This document shows positions 1 to 10,700 of a stretch of 64,000 nucleotides of DNA, in pieces. Within the stretch, counting starts at the first letter, position 1. Each line of letters starts with the position of its first letter. The notes under the pieces are model-generated. The model was not told where the DNA came from. It saw only the letters and a program-made list of their open reading frames with translations, and made no database searches. Origin of the DNA: Camarhynchus parvulus (taxonomy: Eukaryota; Chordata; Aves; Passeriformes; Thraupidae); assembly GCF_901933205.1 (NCBI RefSeq), contig NC_044585.1, positions 1,302,001 to 1,366,000 on the forward strand, written 5' to 3'. Made by a program: the position numbers and the translations under genes.

Positions 1-400
1 TGTGCACATCAGCACATCCATGTGCACAGTGCTGTGCAAAGCAGGGCGTGTACATCACTTCTGGGCACACCAGAAAACACATGTGCACACAACCATGCAC
101 ACTGACACGTGTGCACCTCAGCAGCTGTGTGTGCACACAGAGCCATGCACAGTGGCACACGCATGCACAGAGTCACACACACACTGGACACATGTACACA
201 GTCACACACACCCTGGCACACACTGCACAGAGTCACATAGCCTGGCACACAGTCACACACCCTGGCGCACATGCGCACAGTCACACACCCTGGACACACG
301 TGCACAGTGACACTCATTGGCACACAGACGTGCACAGAAGAGTCACACACCCTGGCACACACGTGCACAGTGACACTCACTGGCACACACACGTGCACAG
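1..400. repeat. CA-rich minisatellite downstream of SLC35E4
   Basis: Low-complexity tandem sequence built from degenerate units of roughly 30-50 bp such as GGCACACACGTGCACAGTGA and CACACCCTGGCACAC. It runs from the window edge almost to the SLC35E4 stop codon, so the 3' UTR of that gene probably enters it. Open frames across it are His/Thr-rich repeats and not coding. The array may continue left of the window. Confidence 0.85.
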
Positions 401-451
401 CGCTCCCCCAGAGCCCTCCCGGCCCCTCCCCGCCCCTCACCCCGCGGGTCC

Positions 452-2698
452 CTACTCGTGGCGCGGGTGCCGCCGCAGCCCGCGCAGGCCCCAGCAGGCG
501 GCCAGGAGCCGGGGCTGGTGGTACAGCACCATCCCCGCCAGCGTCAGCGCCACGCCGGCATAGCCCAGCGCGCCCAGCCGCGTGCCAAACAGCAGCCACG
601 ACAGCAGCAGGTTGCCCACCACGGTGAGGCTGCCCAGGAGGTGCAGCGTGAGGGCAGACGTGAGGGACAGGAGGCAGGAGGTGGCCAGGTTGTAGAGGAC
701 GGAGCCCAGGCAGCTGAGCAGGACGCAGCCCCAGAGCGCGGCGTCGGGGCGAAGGACGCCCTGCCACGAGGGGCCCAGCTCCAGCGCCACGGCCGCCCCG
801 AACAGCAGCACGAAGCTGGGCAGGGACGTCAGGCCCAGCAGGGACAGCGCGTCCAGACGGTCCTCCTGCAGCAGCACACCTGGGGGGACAGGGGCACGGT
901 CAGTGGGACGTCCCACGGGAACACGCACCTGCTGCAGGGACACCCAGCACCCACGGGAGACAGGGAAGTAAAGAGATCCCAAATGTCACCGGGAAGGGGA
1001 AAATGAAGGGGGGCAGGTCCTTCCACAGGCTAGGGGTGCCCTGGTTTGGGGAGGGCCCAGTTTAGAGGTTCCCTGGTTTGGATGTGTCTCTGTTCAGGAG
1101 TCCCTCATTTCTGGGATTCCTTGTTAGGGGTGTCCCACTCTGGGGATGCCCTGATTCCGAGGGTGTCTGCTTTCACGGGTGCCTGTGGTTGGGAGGGTTG
1201 GACAGGGCAGCTTTCCCAGCCCGTTTTGGAGCTTTTGTCCCCATGTCCCCTCCTCCAGGTCATCCGAGGACAGTGGGGACAGCAGGCACAGCAGGGCTGG
1301 CTGCCACACGCAGACATGCCCTTACCCTCCCCAGGGCCACTGTCCATGTCCCACCGGGGTGAAAGGGTGACAGGACAGTGGCACAAGGACCAGTGGTGTC
1401 CCTTGGGGGGCCACAGCCACAGCACCCCACTACAGCCATGGAGCCCTTGGAGTGGGCACAGGGCCCCATGCCAGAGCCTGTCCCCATGGTGCCCCGAGTC
1501 ACAGGGTCCAGAGGAAACGCTCCCTTCCCAGCCAGAACCATTCCAGCTGGCTCCTCACTGCCCTGTGCCCAGGACACCATGGCCCGGGTGGCACCATGGC
1601 CACCTTGGGAAGGGGAGACTCGCAGGGAGTCCAGCAGCCCACAGGGATGGGACAGGCTGGGTGTCCCTGAGCCAAGCTAGGGCACTTCCACCTCCTATGG
1701 CCCAAGGACACCACAGGGACACTAATGGTGTCACCACGGACAAACTAAAGTCATGTCACCTCAGGACATGGCCACAAGCACGACACAGCCTGGAGAGGGG
1801 CAAGGGTGGCTCTGGGGTGATACAAGGGTGGCACCAAGGCCAACAGGGACAGCAGGTGGCACTGGGACTGGGATGAAACTGGGAGCCAGAGTGCCACCAT
1901 GGTTGGGGTGACACCGTGGCCAGGGTGGGCAGGGAGTGTCAAAGCACAAAGGAGGGATTAGGGTGACACCAGTGATAGGATGGGGTGGCACTGGGGCTGG
2001 GATGACACCAGGGTGCACAGAGGGTGGCAGGGCGAGCAGGGAGAACCCCCAGCACCGGGGGTGGCACCGAGGTGACACCAGCACCCCTGCGCCCCAGGGG
2101 TGGACATGCAGGACAGGGACAGGTGGCACTTACTCTGCTGGATGGACTTGAGGGCGCGGAGCACGGTGGCGGCCAGGAGGAAGCCGCAGCCGGGCTGGGA
2201 GAAGCAGAGGCCGCCGGCGATGCTGCAGGCGGCCCCGGCGCACACCGGCCCCATGGCCCAGAACTGCAGCGGGTGCGGCCGCCGGCCCCCCAGCAGCCCC
2301 AGCAGCAGCGTCACCAGCGGCGTGGTGGTGGCCACGGCCTGGGCCACGTCCAGCTGCACGTAGCTCAGGCCCAGGTTGCCCAGGGCCACGCTGGTGCAGA
2401 AGGTGAGGCTGAGCAGGTAGATCCTGGCGCGGGGCCGGGGGCCCGGTGCCCGCGCCCAGCCCAGCGGGTACCCCACGGCCACGCCGGACAGCATGTGCAG
2501 CGCCGAGAGCAGCAGCGGGTAGCGGAACCCGTGAGCAGCGAAGATCCACTTGTTGAGGCCGGCCATGGTGGTGCCGGTGCCCAGCCAGGCCAGCACGCTG
2601 AGGGTCAGCGGCAGCGCCGGCCCCGGCGGCCGCCCCCCGTGCGCCTGCCCCGGGTCGGGCTTCCAGGGCCGCACGGTGCCCGCGCCCGCCGCGCTCAT
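452..2698 (-). CDS. SLC35E4: Solute carrier family 35 member E4
   Basis: Member of the SLC35 nucleotide-sugar/triose-phosphate translocator superfamily; the substrate of E4 is not established. Two coding exons: 2134-2698 and 452-879, giving 330 residues (human about 350). The start at 2698 begins MSAAGAG and is followed by a hydrophobic multi-span protein: [13 protein letters not shown] (first membrane span), [15 protein letters not shown], then [18 protein letters not shown], a typical SLC35E/TPT signature. Exon 1 ends ...LKSIQQS at a GTAAGT donor. Exon 2 enters at CCCCCAG with [15 protein letters not shown], matching the conserved human junction. The C-terminus is a short basic tail ending HPRHE with TAG. 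The 1.25 kb intron is GC-rich and mildly repetitive (GGGTGGCACTGGGG-type units near 1750-2050). Lies tail-to-head with TCN2, the same neighbour as in human. Family assignment is firm; transport activity is inferred only. Confidence 0.93.
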
Positions 2699-3665
2699 CG
2701 CGGCTTCATCGCCCCGCCGCGACCGCGGGCACATGGGCACCGGCTCCGCCGCCTCCGGCCGCCCCTCGCCGCTCTGCCCCGTCCTCCCTGAGCCCCGCGA
2801 TGGCTGCCGGTGACAGCGGCGCTGGCGCGGTGGCGGCCGCGCTGTCCCCGCTCCCCGCGGCGGCGGCCGCGCTGTCCCCGCTGCCCGGTGGCGCTGCCCC
2901 GGCCGGGGGTGCTGCTGGCTGGGTTCAGCGCCGGGCTGGCGGTGCCATGTGCCGGCAGGCGGCGGCGGCGGCCGGGGCGGGCGGAAAGTTTGGTGATGGC
3001 GGGAGCGGAGGGCGGAGGCTCCGCCCCGCGAGGGCAGCGCGTCACTGCCGGGCGGGCGGGGCACGGCGGGCACGGGCACCGGGGCACCACCGGGGGCACC
3101 GCCAGCACCGCCCGCCCGCCGGGCACCCGGCCCTCAGCGCCCGCCGCGCGGACAGCGGCGCCGCCTGCAAGCCCCGCCCGGCCCCGCCGCCCCCGACCCC
3201 GACCCGCCGCTGCCCCGGGGATTTTGGGGCCGGATTAAACTCCCGGGGAGTCACGGATGTGCAGATTTGGGGGTGTCCCTCGGGCACTGCGGTGCCCCCG
3301 AGCCCTGCGACAGTGGGGCTCAGTAACACCCAGGGGGTTACAAGGAGGAGGATCCAGCTTGCTGAGGATGAACAGCGCTGACTCAGACTCCCCAAATTTT
3401 CGACCGTCCCAAAAATGCTTTGGACACCCCAAAAACGGCTGCTCCCAGCGGCCGCCTGCCCCATTCCCGAGTGCGACCAGGACTGGAGGAGCTGTTGGTT
3501 TTGGTGCTCCCGTCCCACTGCACCTGTAGGACACAGAGCATCGTGTGTGTCCCCCTCCTCCTGCCCCTGGCAGATTTGGGGTGCTGGCCCACGGAAAGCA
3601 GGAGGCAGGGAGCCGGCAGGTCCTGTGCCCACACTGGGGGTTTCATTGCCATCACCCCCCACCCT
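2699..3665. other. SLC35E4 promoter/CpG island and TCN2 3' flank
   Basis: No gene seen. From 2699 to about 3230 the sequence is extremely GC- and CpG-rich, with GCGG/CCGC runs, and sits directly upstream of the SLC35E4 start, so it is the likely CpG-island promoter and 5' UTR. From 3240 to 3665 it is ordinary unique sequence and should contain the TCN2 3' UTR (minus strand). I found no clear AATAAA on the minus strand here. Confidence 0.6.
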
Positions 3666-6315
3666 CTACCACTCGCTGAGGCGCAGGATGACACTCGCCC
3701 CATCCGGGGGTCTGTACTGGGCGATACCTGTGGGGACAGGGACGACAGTCTGGGGTGAGACAGCAGCCACGGGCCTGCAGGGGACCCCTGCCACCTCCCC
3801 AGGGACCCCCACCCGCCACTCACCCATCTGCAGGGGGGTGTTGGGCGCAGACAGGATCTGCCAGTAGTTCCGCTTCTCCTGCCGGGCCTCCAGCCCCAGC
3901 ACCTGGGTCAGGAAGGGGCCCTGGGGGGTGTCCTGGGTGTGGAACCTGGAGGTGGGACAGCGGGGTCAGGGGGGCGAGGCACTGCTGGGGGGGCACAGAG
4001 CTGCTCCAAGGGAGCTGTGAGCACAGGTGCAGGACACGTGGCCACCACAGCGTGAACCCCACACACCTGAATTCACGGGGGTCCAGCGCCGCGGCCGCCT
4101 GGAGCACGTCCAGGAGGGAGGCGGCAGCGGGCACGGGCACCGGGCGGTCGTAGAGCCGGAGGTCATAGCACCAGGGCAGAGGACACTCCACCACCAGCTG
4201 CACCGTCTTGTTCCCCGGCACCTCAGGCAAGGGCTCCATGTCCAGGGGTGTCAGCGTGTCTGCGAGAAGCCACCACGGCACTGGTGACACGCAGCCACCC
4301 CTGTGGTGACACCGGCGCTGACCCTAGTCCCGTTAGCCCAGCTCCTACCTGGCTCCTCCCCGCAGTGCCTGGAGGCGATGTCCAGGTAGGAGCGGCCGTG
4401 CAGCACGGGCAGCACCTGGGCCATGGTGGCAGCGGTGCCGAAGGCGTCCAGGTTCTCCAGCAGTGCAGCCATGGCCTGGCCGAACGCCGGCTCCGTCTGG
4501 CACTCGCCTGTGGCCAGGAACACCTGGGACGGGGAGGGATGGAGGCGGTGGGAAGAGGGAGGAGGGTTGGGTACCTGGGCACTGCACTGCTGAGCATCAC
4601 CTGCCCCATGGCAGCTGCATCTGCCTGGGCACCCACATCTGCACCCACATCTGCACCTGCACCCACACCCAGGTCTGCAGACCCACTTCCCCCCATGCCC
4701 ATTCCCAGTGCCAGCCCAGATGTCCCCTCAGGTGACACCCACCTGCAGGGCCCACGGGGTGCTGTAAATGTTGCCGATGACGCCGTCGGGGCCCTGGGCC
4801 TTGGCCATGTTCCTGCTGGCCTCGTGTGCAGCCAGCCGGAGCTTGGCCGCCAGCTCGGTCCCCACCAACCTCCTCTGCTCCAGGCAGGTGAAGGCCAGTG
4901 CCAGCACGGCCTCGGTGTCTGCAGGGACAGCCCGGTGTCACCCCGGAGTCCCACACCGCCAGGGTGCCACCGCCTGTGCCCACGGGCCCTTACCCACGGT
5001 GTTGCCACCGTGCCCAAGCCTTCCATGGTGCTGGGCCGTGAGGAGCCGCTGGATCACCTCCTCGCGCACCCGCTTGCGGTGCACGCACAGCGCCAGCACG
5101 CCCAGCCCGTACTGGTAGTAACTGGTGATGGGGTGGCCTCGCTCCTGGGAGCCTGGGGACAACGTGTGGTGTCACCAGGGTGAGCCGCTGCCTCACAGCC
5201 GGACGTGTAGGTGCCAGGTGGGCACTCACCCCGCGGGGACACCCTCACCTCTCCAGTCCTCCTCCAGGTAGTACTTGAGCCATGTCACCAGCGAGCGATG
5301 GGGACTGACTGGGGGACAGGCGGCCTGCAGCCCCAGCAGGTACAGTGCCAGCCGCCCCGTGCGCGGGGGCTCCGCCACGCTCCTGCAAGGCACCGGTCAC
5401 CTCCCAGGACACCGCCCGAGGTGCCACCTGCCCCGCGGGGACCCCGGGACACCCACACGTACGTGCTGCGCTCAGCGTCCCACCGGGAGCGGCTGTGGCC
5501 CTGCAGGCTCCTGCGGGGACACAGTGTCAGTGCGGGGGACAGGGGCGGCCCCAAAGGCCCGCGGGGAGCCCCGGGCACCCACCTGCCGTAGGGGTGCTGG
5601 AAGTTGTCCTGCAGCCGCTCCAGGTAGCGGCGCTCCAGCCGCGGGTGGTGCTGGCGGGCCAGGCGCAGGGCCAGGTACACGGCGGGGTCGGGGTCCCGCG
5701 CGGGGTCCCCCGCCAGCCCCAGCAGCCGCGCACTCAGCGCCCGCACGGCGCCCGCCGAGCCCGCCGGGGGCTCTGCCCGGCCCGGGGGAGGCAGCGCAGG
5801 TGAGGGGCCCCGGAGGGCTGAGATCCCCTCCAGGCACGGCCCTGCAGCTCCACAGCCCCCCCAAAGCTGTGCGGGGCCGCGGTGGGGAGGGACCCCCAGC
5901 GCCCACCCATCCACATACCCCCCAAATCCCATAACCTCCGGATTTCCCACCAAAAAAAAGAGGAAGAAACAAAGAGACGCGACAGGGAGCAGGAGCACAG
6001 AGAACCCGAGGGGGTGGCGGGGGGCCGGGGTGACACCTCTGTCCCGTGTGGGGAAGGTGGGCATGGGCTGGCTCCGGGCAGGGGAAGGGGCGGCAGGGGC
6101 TGGGTTGGGGGGAGCTGAGTCCCGGAGAATTTGTCACCGAGGGGCTGGAGATGGGCTCATCCCCCCAGCCCCGCTCCTCGGGGACCCCCCGAGCTCAGGG
6201 CGAGCCCCGGCCCGAGGGATCCCGGGCAGGCTCGGGGGCCGGGGCCGCACTCACCGCAGCAGCGGGCGGGCAGCAGCGCGGGCAGCAGCAGCAGCAGCAC
6301 GAGCGGCAGCCCCAT
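3666..6315 (-). CDS. TCN2: Transcobalamin 2, secreted vitamin B12 carrier
   Basis: Plasma protein that binds cobalamin and delivers it to cells through the transcobalamin receptor (CD320 in mammals). Ten coding exons, minus strand: 6255-6315, 5583-5772, 5463-5510, 5249-5382, 4994-5152, 4743-4918, 4349-4523, 4067-4259, 3824-3945, 3666-3727; all phases join, giving 439 residues (human 427). Exon 1 is a signal peptide, MGLPLVLLLLLPALLPARCC. Diagnostic family stretches follow: GRLALYLLGLQ, TSYYQYGLGVLALCVH, LALAFTCL (alpha-barrel half), then NIYSTPWALQ, QVLPVLHGRSYLDI, and the C-terminal beta domain YWQILSAPNTPL with YRPPDG near the stop. The segment corresponding to human HHSVDT, which carries the cobalt-coordinating His, reads GHGGNTVGDT here. 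Head-to-head with PES1 across a CpG-rich 1.4 kb spacer. The 48-bp third exon is the least certain. Confidence 0.93.
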
Positions 6316-7137
6316 GGCGGAGCGGGACAGGGGGACACGGGGGTGGCACAGCCCTGCCGGACAGCCGGGAGCGACAGGACGAGCCGGGAGCGGGGACAGC
6401 ACGGGAAGGTGTGGCGAGAGGCCGTTTCCGCACGCCGGGGCCGAGTCAGCACAAACGGGGCAGAAGTGCTGAGGCGCAGCCGAGGGGAGCGGGGGCAGCC
6501 AGGGACAGCCCGGGACACCCTGCCCGGGACAGCCCGGGACACCCTGCCCGGGGCAGCCCGACCCGAGCTGCCGCTGCTCGGGGCAGCGCCGGCGGCCACA
6601 GCCCGAAAATAGACCCGGCTGAAACCCGGCCAAGCCCGGTCCCTGGAAAGAATCGCCATGCTCGCCTCCAAGAAGGATTTAATTGAGAAAGCGGAGATCC
6701 ATGAGCCGCGCCCGGGAGCCGCGGGACGGGCGGGGAAGGGCACGAACCCCCCAAACATCCCTAAAGCCGGGGGGGAGGGGGTGCTGAGCCCCGCGAGGTG
6801 GAACTCCCCTGCCGGGGGGACGTAGGGTCCTGAGCCACGAAAGCGAATCCCCGAGCCCAGGAGGGGATCCCGGGGCCGCGCTGGGCTCAGGTCCCGCCAG
6901 CCCGGGGACATCCGAGCACGGGGGCGGGCCTGGGGAGCCCCTGGCACCGAGACCCTCCCGTGCCCGGGTGTTCCCCAAACACCCGCCCCGCTGTGGGCCC
7001 CCAGGCCGGTGCCTGCGGTCGGTGCTGCGGTGTCAGGGACCACGGAGGGCAGCGGGACCCGCAGGCCCGGGAAGGGACCCGCGGCCGCCATCCTGGTGTG
7101 TGATTGACCCCATGAAGGACCCACCGGTCCTGCCTCG

Positions 7138-7440
7138 CTATATCCCGGCATGCTCCGCGCCACGCCTGCCTCGCTATATCCCGGCATGCTCCGCGCCACG
7201 CCTGACTCGCTATATCCCGGCATGCTCCGCGCCATCACGGCCTCGCTATATCCCGGCATGCTCAGTGCCACCACTGCCTCATTGTGTCCCGGCATGCCCT
7301 GCGCAGCCCCCCGCCCCGGTACATCCCGGCATGCCCCGCGCTACTAGGCCGCGGTATATCCCGACGTGGTTCGCGCCTCTCTGCCTCGCTATATCCCGGC
7401 ATGCCTCACGCGGCACCGCAATATCCCAGTGCGCTCTGCG
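7138..7440 (+). repeat. Nine-copy 36-bp array of ZNF143/THAP11-like motifs
   Basis: Tandem units of the form CTATATCCCGGCATGCTCCG followed by about 16 variable bases ending in GCCTCG. The TCCCGGCATGC cores begin at 7143, 7179, 7215, 7251, 7287, 7324, 7359, 7394 and 7424, so spacing is 36, 36, 36, 36, 37, 35, 35 and 30 bp. The core plus the following YYYGCG closely resembles the vertebrate SBS element bound by ZNF143/Staf and THAP11 (consensus TCCCAGCATGCCTTGCG, from memory). Copies 7 and 9 are the most diverged. Upstream of PES1 and in front of TCN2 on the other strand. Confidence 0.8.
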
Positions 7441-7530
7441 CCTCAGGACCCCCCCTGCTAGGGCTCTGGGCTGCCCGTGGCGCGCCTGACTGAGCCCCCG
7501 GTGCCGCCTGCCCCGGCCCGCCCCGTGCCC

Positions 7531-7602
7531 GCTTTGCTCTCGGTGTTCGCTTTGCTCTCGGTGTTCGCTTTGCTCTCGGTGCCCGCTTTGCTCTCGGTGC
7601 CC
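7531..7602 (+). repeat. Four tandem 18-bp units in the PES1 5' region
   Basis: Exact or near-exact repeats of GCTTTGCTCTCGGTGTTC, with the last two units ending CCC. Lies 113-184 bp upstream of the PES1 ATG, so probably in the 5' UTR or core promoter. Pyrimidine-rich. No function can be read from sequence. Confidence 0.85.
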
Positions 7603-7714
7603 GCGCGGCGCCGCTCCGGTGTGCGCAGGCCCGGCGGCGGGCGCAGGCGGGCCGCGGGCAGCGCGGGGTCCTGCGTTGCGCGGGGCACGTGGCGGCGGCG
7701 GCGGCGCTGGGGCC

Positions 7715-10700
7715 ATGGGCGGGCTGGAGAAGAAGAAGGTACCGGGCCCTGCCCGCCCTCCCTTCGCCGTCCGCTGCCTTCCCGGGCCGGCCCTCCCTCC
7801 CTCCACCCTCCCTGCCCTCTCCGCGCCCCCCCGCTGCCGGCCCGTGGCTGCTCCCCCGGTGCCGCTGCCGCCGCTCCGGCCGCGCCGTGCCCCTGCAGCC
7901 CTCCCTGGCGGCGGTGCTCGCTCCCTCTCCCGGTGCCCGGTTCCGCTACTGCCCCCGCGCTGGCCGTGCCCGGTGCCCCCTGCCAGCCCCCCATGCCCCG
8001 GTTCCCGTCCCTCCTCCCTCTCCGCTCCCGGGGGTCCCGGTGGCCCCGGGCCGGTTGCGGGGATCCCCTCCGCACCCCCGAGCTCCCCCAACGCCCCCGT
8101 CTCTCCCCAGTACGAGCGCGGAGCCGCCACCAACTACATCACCCGGAACCGGGCGCGGAAGAAGCTGCAGCTGAGCCTGCCCGACTTCAGGTGCGGCGGG
8201 ACCCGGGACCCCGCGGCGCTTGCGGTGCCCCCCGAACCCCGAACCCCCTTCGTGCGAACCCTCCGGTGCCCCGAGCTCCCCCGGTGCCCCCGGCCCACTC
8301 CCTGTCCCCAGCACCCCCATGGGCCCCCGAACTGCCCCCCGACCCCCCAGCCCTCCTGTGCTGAGCCCACCCAGGCCCAGCGATCGCCCCCTGGGACCCC
8401 CAGAGCCCCCGGGGGAGCAGAGGAGGGACCCCCGAGATCTGGGCTGAGCTGGGGGTGGCCCTGTCCCTGTCCCTGCAGCTGCCCTGGGTTCAGGCTGCCG
8501 AATTTGGGGTTCCCCCTCCACGGGAGGGGCCGGGCTGGCCCAGGGGACACAGGGCAGCCGTGGCCCCCCCGTCCCAGCGCTGTCCCCGTCCCCAGGCGCC
8601 TCTGCATCCTCAAGGGGATTTACCCCCACGAGCCCAAGCACAAGAAGAAGGTGAACAAGGGCTCCACCGCCCCCAGGACCTTCTACCTGCTCAAGGACAT
8701 CAAATTCCTGCTCCATGAGCCCATTGTCAACAAATTCCGGGAGTACAAGGTGATTGTCCCCCCCGAGGGGTCCCCCTGGGGGCTGTCCCTGCCCACAGAG
8801 CCCCCACGTCCCCCTGTCCCCCCAGGTGTTTGTCAGGAAGCTGCGCAAGGCCTACGGGAAGAGCGAGTGGGGCACTGTGGAGAGGCTGAAGGAGAACAAA
8901 CCCACCTACAAACTCGACCACATCGTCAAGGAGAGGTGAGGCAGCCCTGGCTGAGCCACCTGCAGCAGCCAGCCCTGGGCCCAGCACAGCAGGGACCTGG
9001 AGCTGCTGGGGAGAGCCCAGAGGAGGCACCAGAGATGCTGCAAGGGCTGGAGCCCCTCTGCTCTGGAGCTGGGGCTGCCCCTGGATCCCTGGCAGTGCCC
9101 AAGGCCAGGCTGGACATTGGGGCTGGAGCAGCCTGGGACAGTGGGAGGTGTCCCTGCCATGGCAGGGGTGGCCCTGGATGATCCTGTGGGAATCTCTGTG
9201 GATCCCTCTGCTCTGGAGCCAGGCTGGGAGAGCTGGGGGTGCTCACCTGGAGAGGAGAAGGCTCCAGGGAGAGCTCAGAGCCCCTTGCAGGGCCTGAAGG
9301 GGCTCCAGGAGAGCTGCAGAGGGACTGGGGACAAGGGATGGAGGGACAGGACACAGGGAATGGCTCCCACTGCCAGAGGGCAGGGATGGATGGGATATTG
9401 GGAATTAGGAATTGTTCCCTGGCAGGGTGGGCAGGCCCTGGCACAGGGTGCCCAGAGCAGCTGGGGCTGCCCCTGGATCCCTGGCAGTGCCCAAGGCCAG
9501 GCTGGACATTGGGGCTGGGAGCAGCCTGGGACAGTGGGAGGTGTCCCTGCCATGGCAGGGGTGGCACTGGATGAGCTTTGAGGTCTCTTCCAACCCATCC
9601 TGGGATTCTCTGATCTTTCACCACATCCAGCCCTCTCTGGGAATCCACCTCGTGTGCAATTTCTGGAGTCATTGGTGGAATTTTGTGTTTCTGGGCTGGA
9701 GAAGAAGGAATGAGAGAGCAGGGAATGCCCAGGGACCCTGTGTGGCTCCAGGAGAGCACAGGGAGCTCCCCTGCTCTCCCTGTCGGTTGCTTTCCTCAGA
9801 GGGCTGGTGAAGAGTTAATGGTGCCAAGGCTCTGGTGAGTTTGGTGACCATGAGCAAGGAGGGGACACAGGAGGGAGGAAACCATTCCTAAGTGAGGCTA
9901 TTCCACCACTCTCTGTGTGCTCTGCTGGGATGTGCAGGTGGATGCTCCACGGTTCCCGTTCCTTCCTCAGCCGGGCTCTCCCCCAGCCCCAGCAGCTTGT
10001 GCAGGACTCTGGGGCTGGCTGTGACCCCCGTGTCCCCCCTGGGCACAGGTACCCCACGTTTGTGGACGCCCTGCGGGACCTGGACGATGCCCTGTCCATG
10101 TGCTTCCTGTTTTCCACCTTCCCCCGCACGGGCAAGTGCCACGTGCAGACCGTGCAGCTGTGCCGGCGCCTGGCCGTGGAGTTCCAGAACTTCGTCATCG
10201 CCTCCCGCTCCCTGCGCAAGGTGGGACTGGGGGGACAGCCTGCCCTGCCTGGGGACACTGCGGGGTCAGGGCAGGGGACACTGAGGTGTTGGGTCACACA
10301 TCCCACTGGGGTGTCAGGGCAGGGATCCCACTGGGGTATTGGGTTAGGGATCCCACTGGGGTGTCAGGGCAGGGATCCCACTGGGGTGTCAGGGCAGGGA
10401 TATTGTGACCGTGTTCACAGGGGTCTTAGGATGAGGGAAGAGACGAGGATCTGACTTCACATTTCAGAAGGCTTGATTGATTATTTTATGATATATGTTG
10501 TATTAAAACTATATTAAAGGAATAGAAGAAAGGATTTCATCGGAAGGCTGGCTAAGAATAGAAAAGAAATTACTGACTGACTGAGACAGTCTGAACAGCT
10601 GGACTGTGATTGGCCATTAATTAGAAACAACCACATGAGACCAATCACAGATCCACCTGTTGCATTCCAGAGCAGCAGATAACCATTGTTTGCATTTTGT

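Larger units (their letters stand above)
6316..7714. promoter_or_regulatory. Divergent TCN2/PES1 promoter region
   Basis: No coding sequence. CpG-rich spacer between the divergent starts of TCN2 (minus) and PES1 (plus). It contains a 31-bp direct repeat near 6500-6560 (GGGACAGCCCGGGACACCCTGCCC units), the nine-copy 36-bp motif array at 7138-7440 and four 18-bp repeats at 7531-7602. PES1 transcription probably starts between the array and the ATG at 7715; that is inference from distance and CpG content. Confidence 0.6.

Noticed and set aside
2024..2813. Plus-strand coding gene opposite SLC35E4
   Set aside because: Antisense shadow of SLC35E4 exon 1; high GC keeps the frame open and no domain is recognisable.
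1958..3079. Longer SLC35E4 start upstream of 2698
   Set aside because: The extension is Arg/Pro-rich translation of the CpG island with no similarity to the family; the MSAAGAG start fits the family length.
7138..7440. CRISPR-like regular array
   Set aside because: Vertebrate genomic context, no unique spacers and no cas genes; the whole 36-bp unit is repeated.
7619..7714. Extended PES1 N-terminus in frame upstream of 7715
   Set aside because: There is no in-frame ATG there, and the MGGLEKKK start matches PES1 orthologues.
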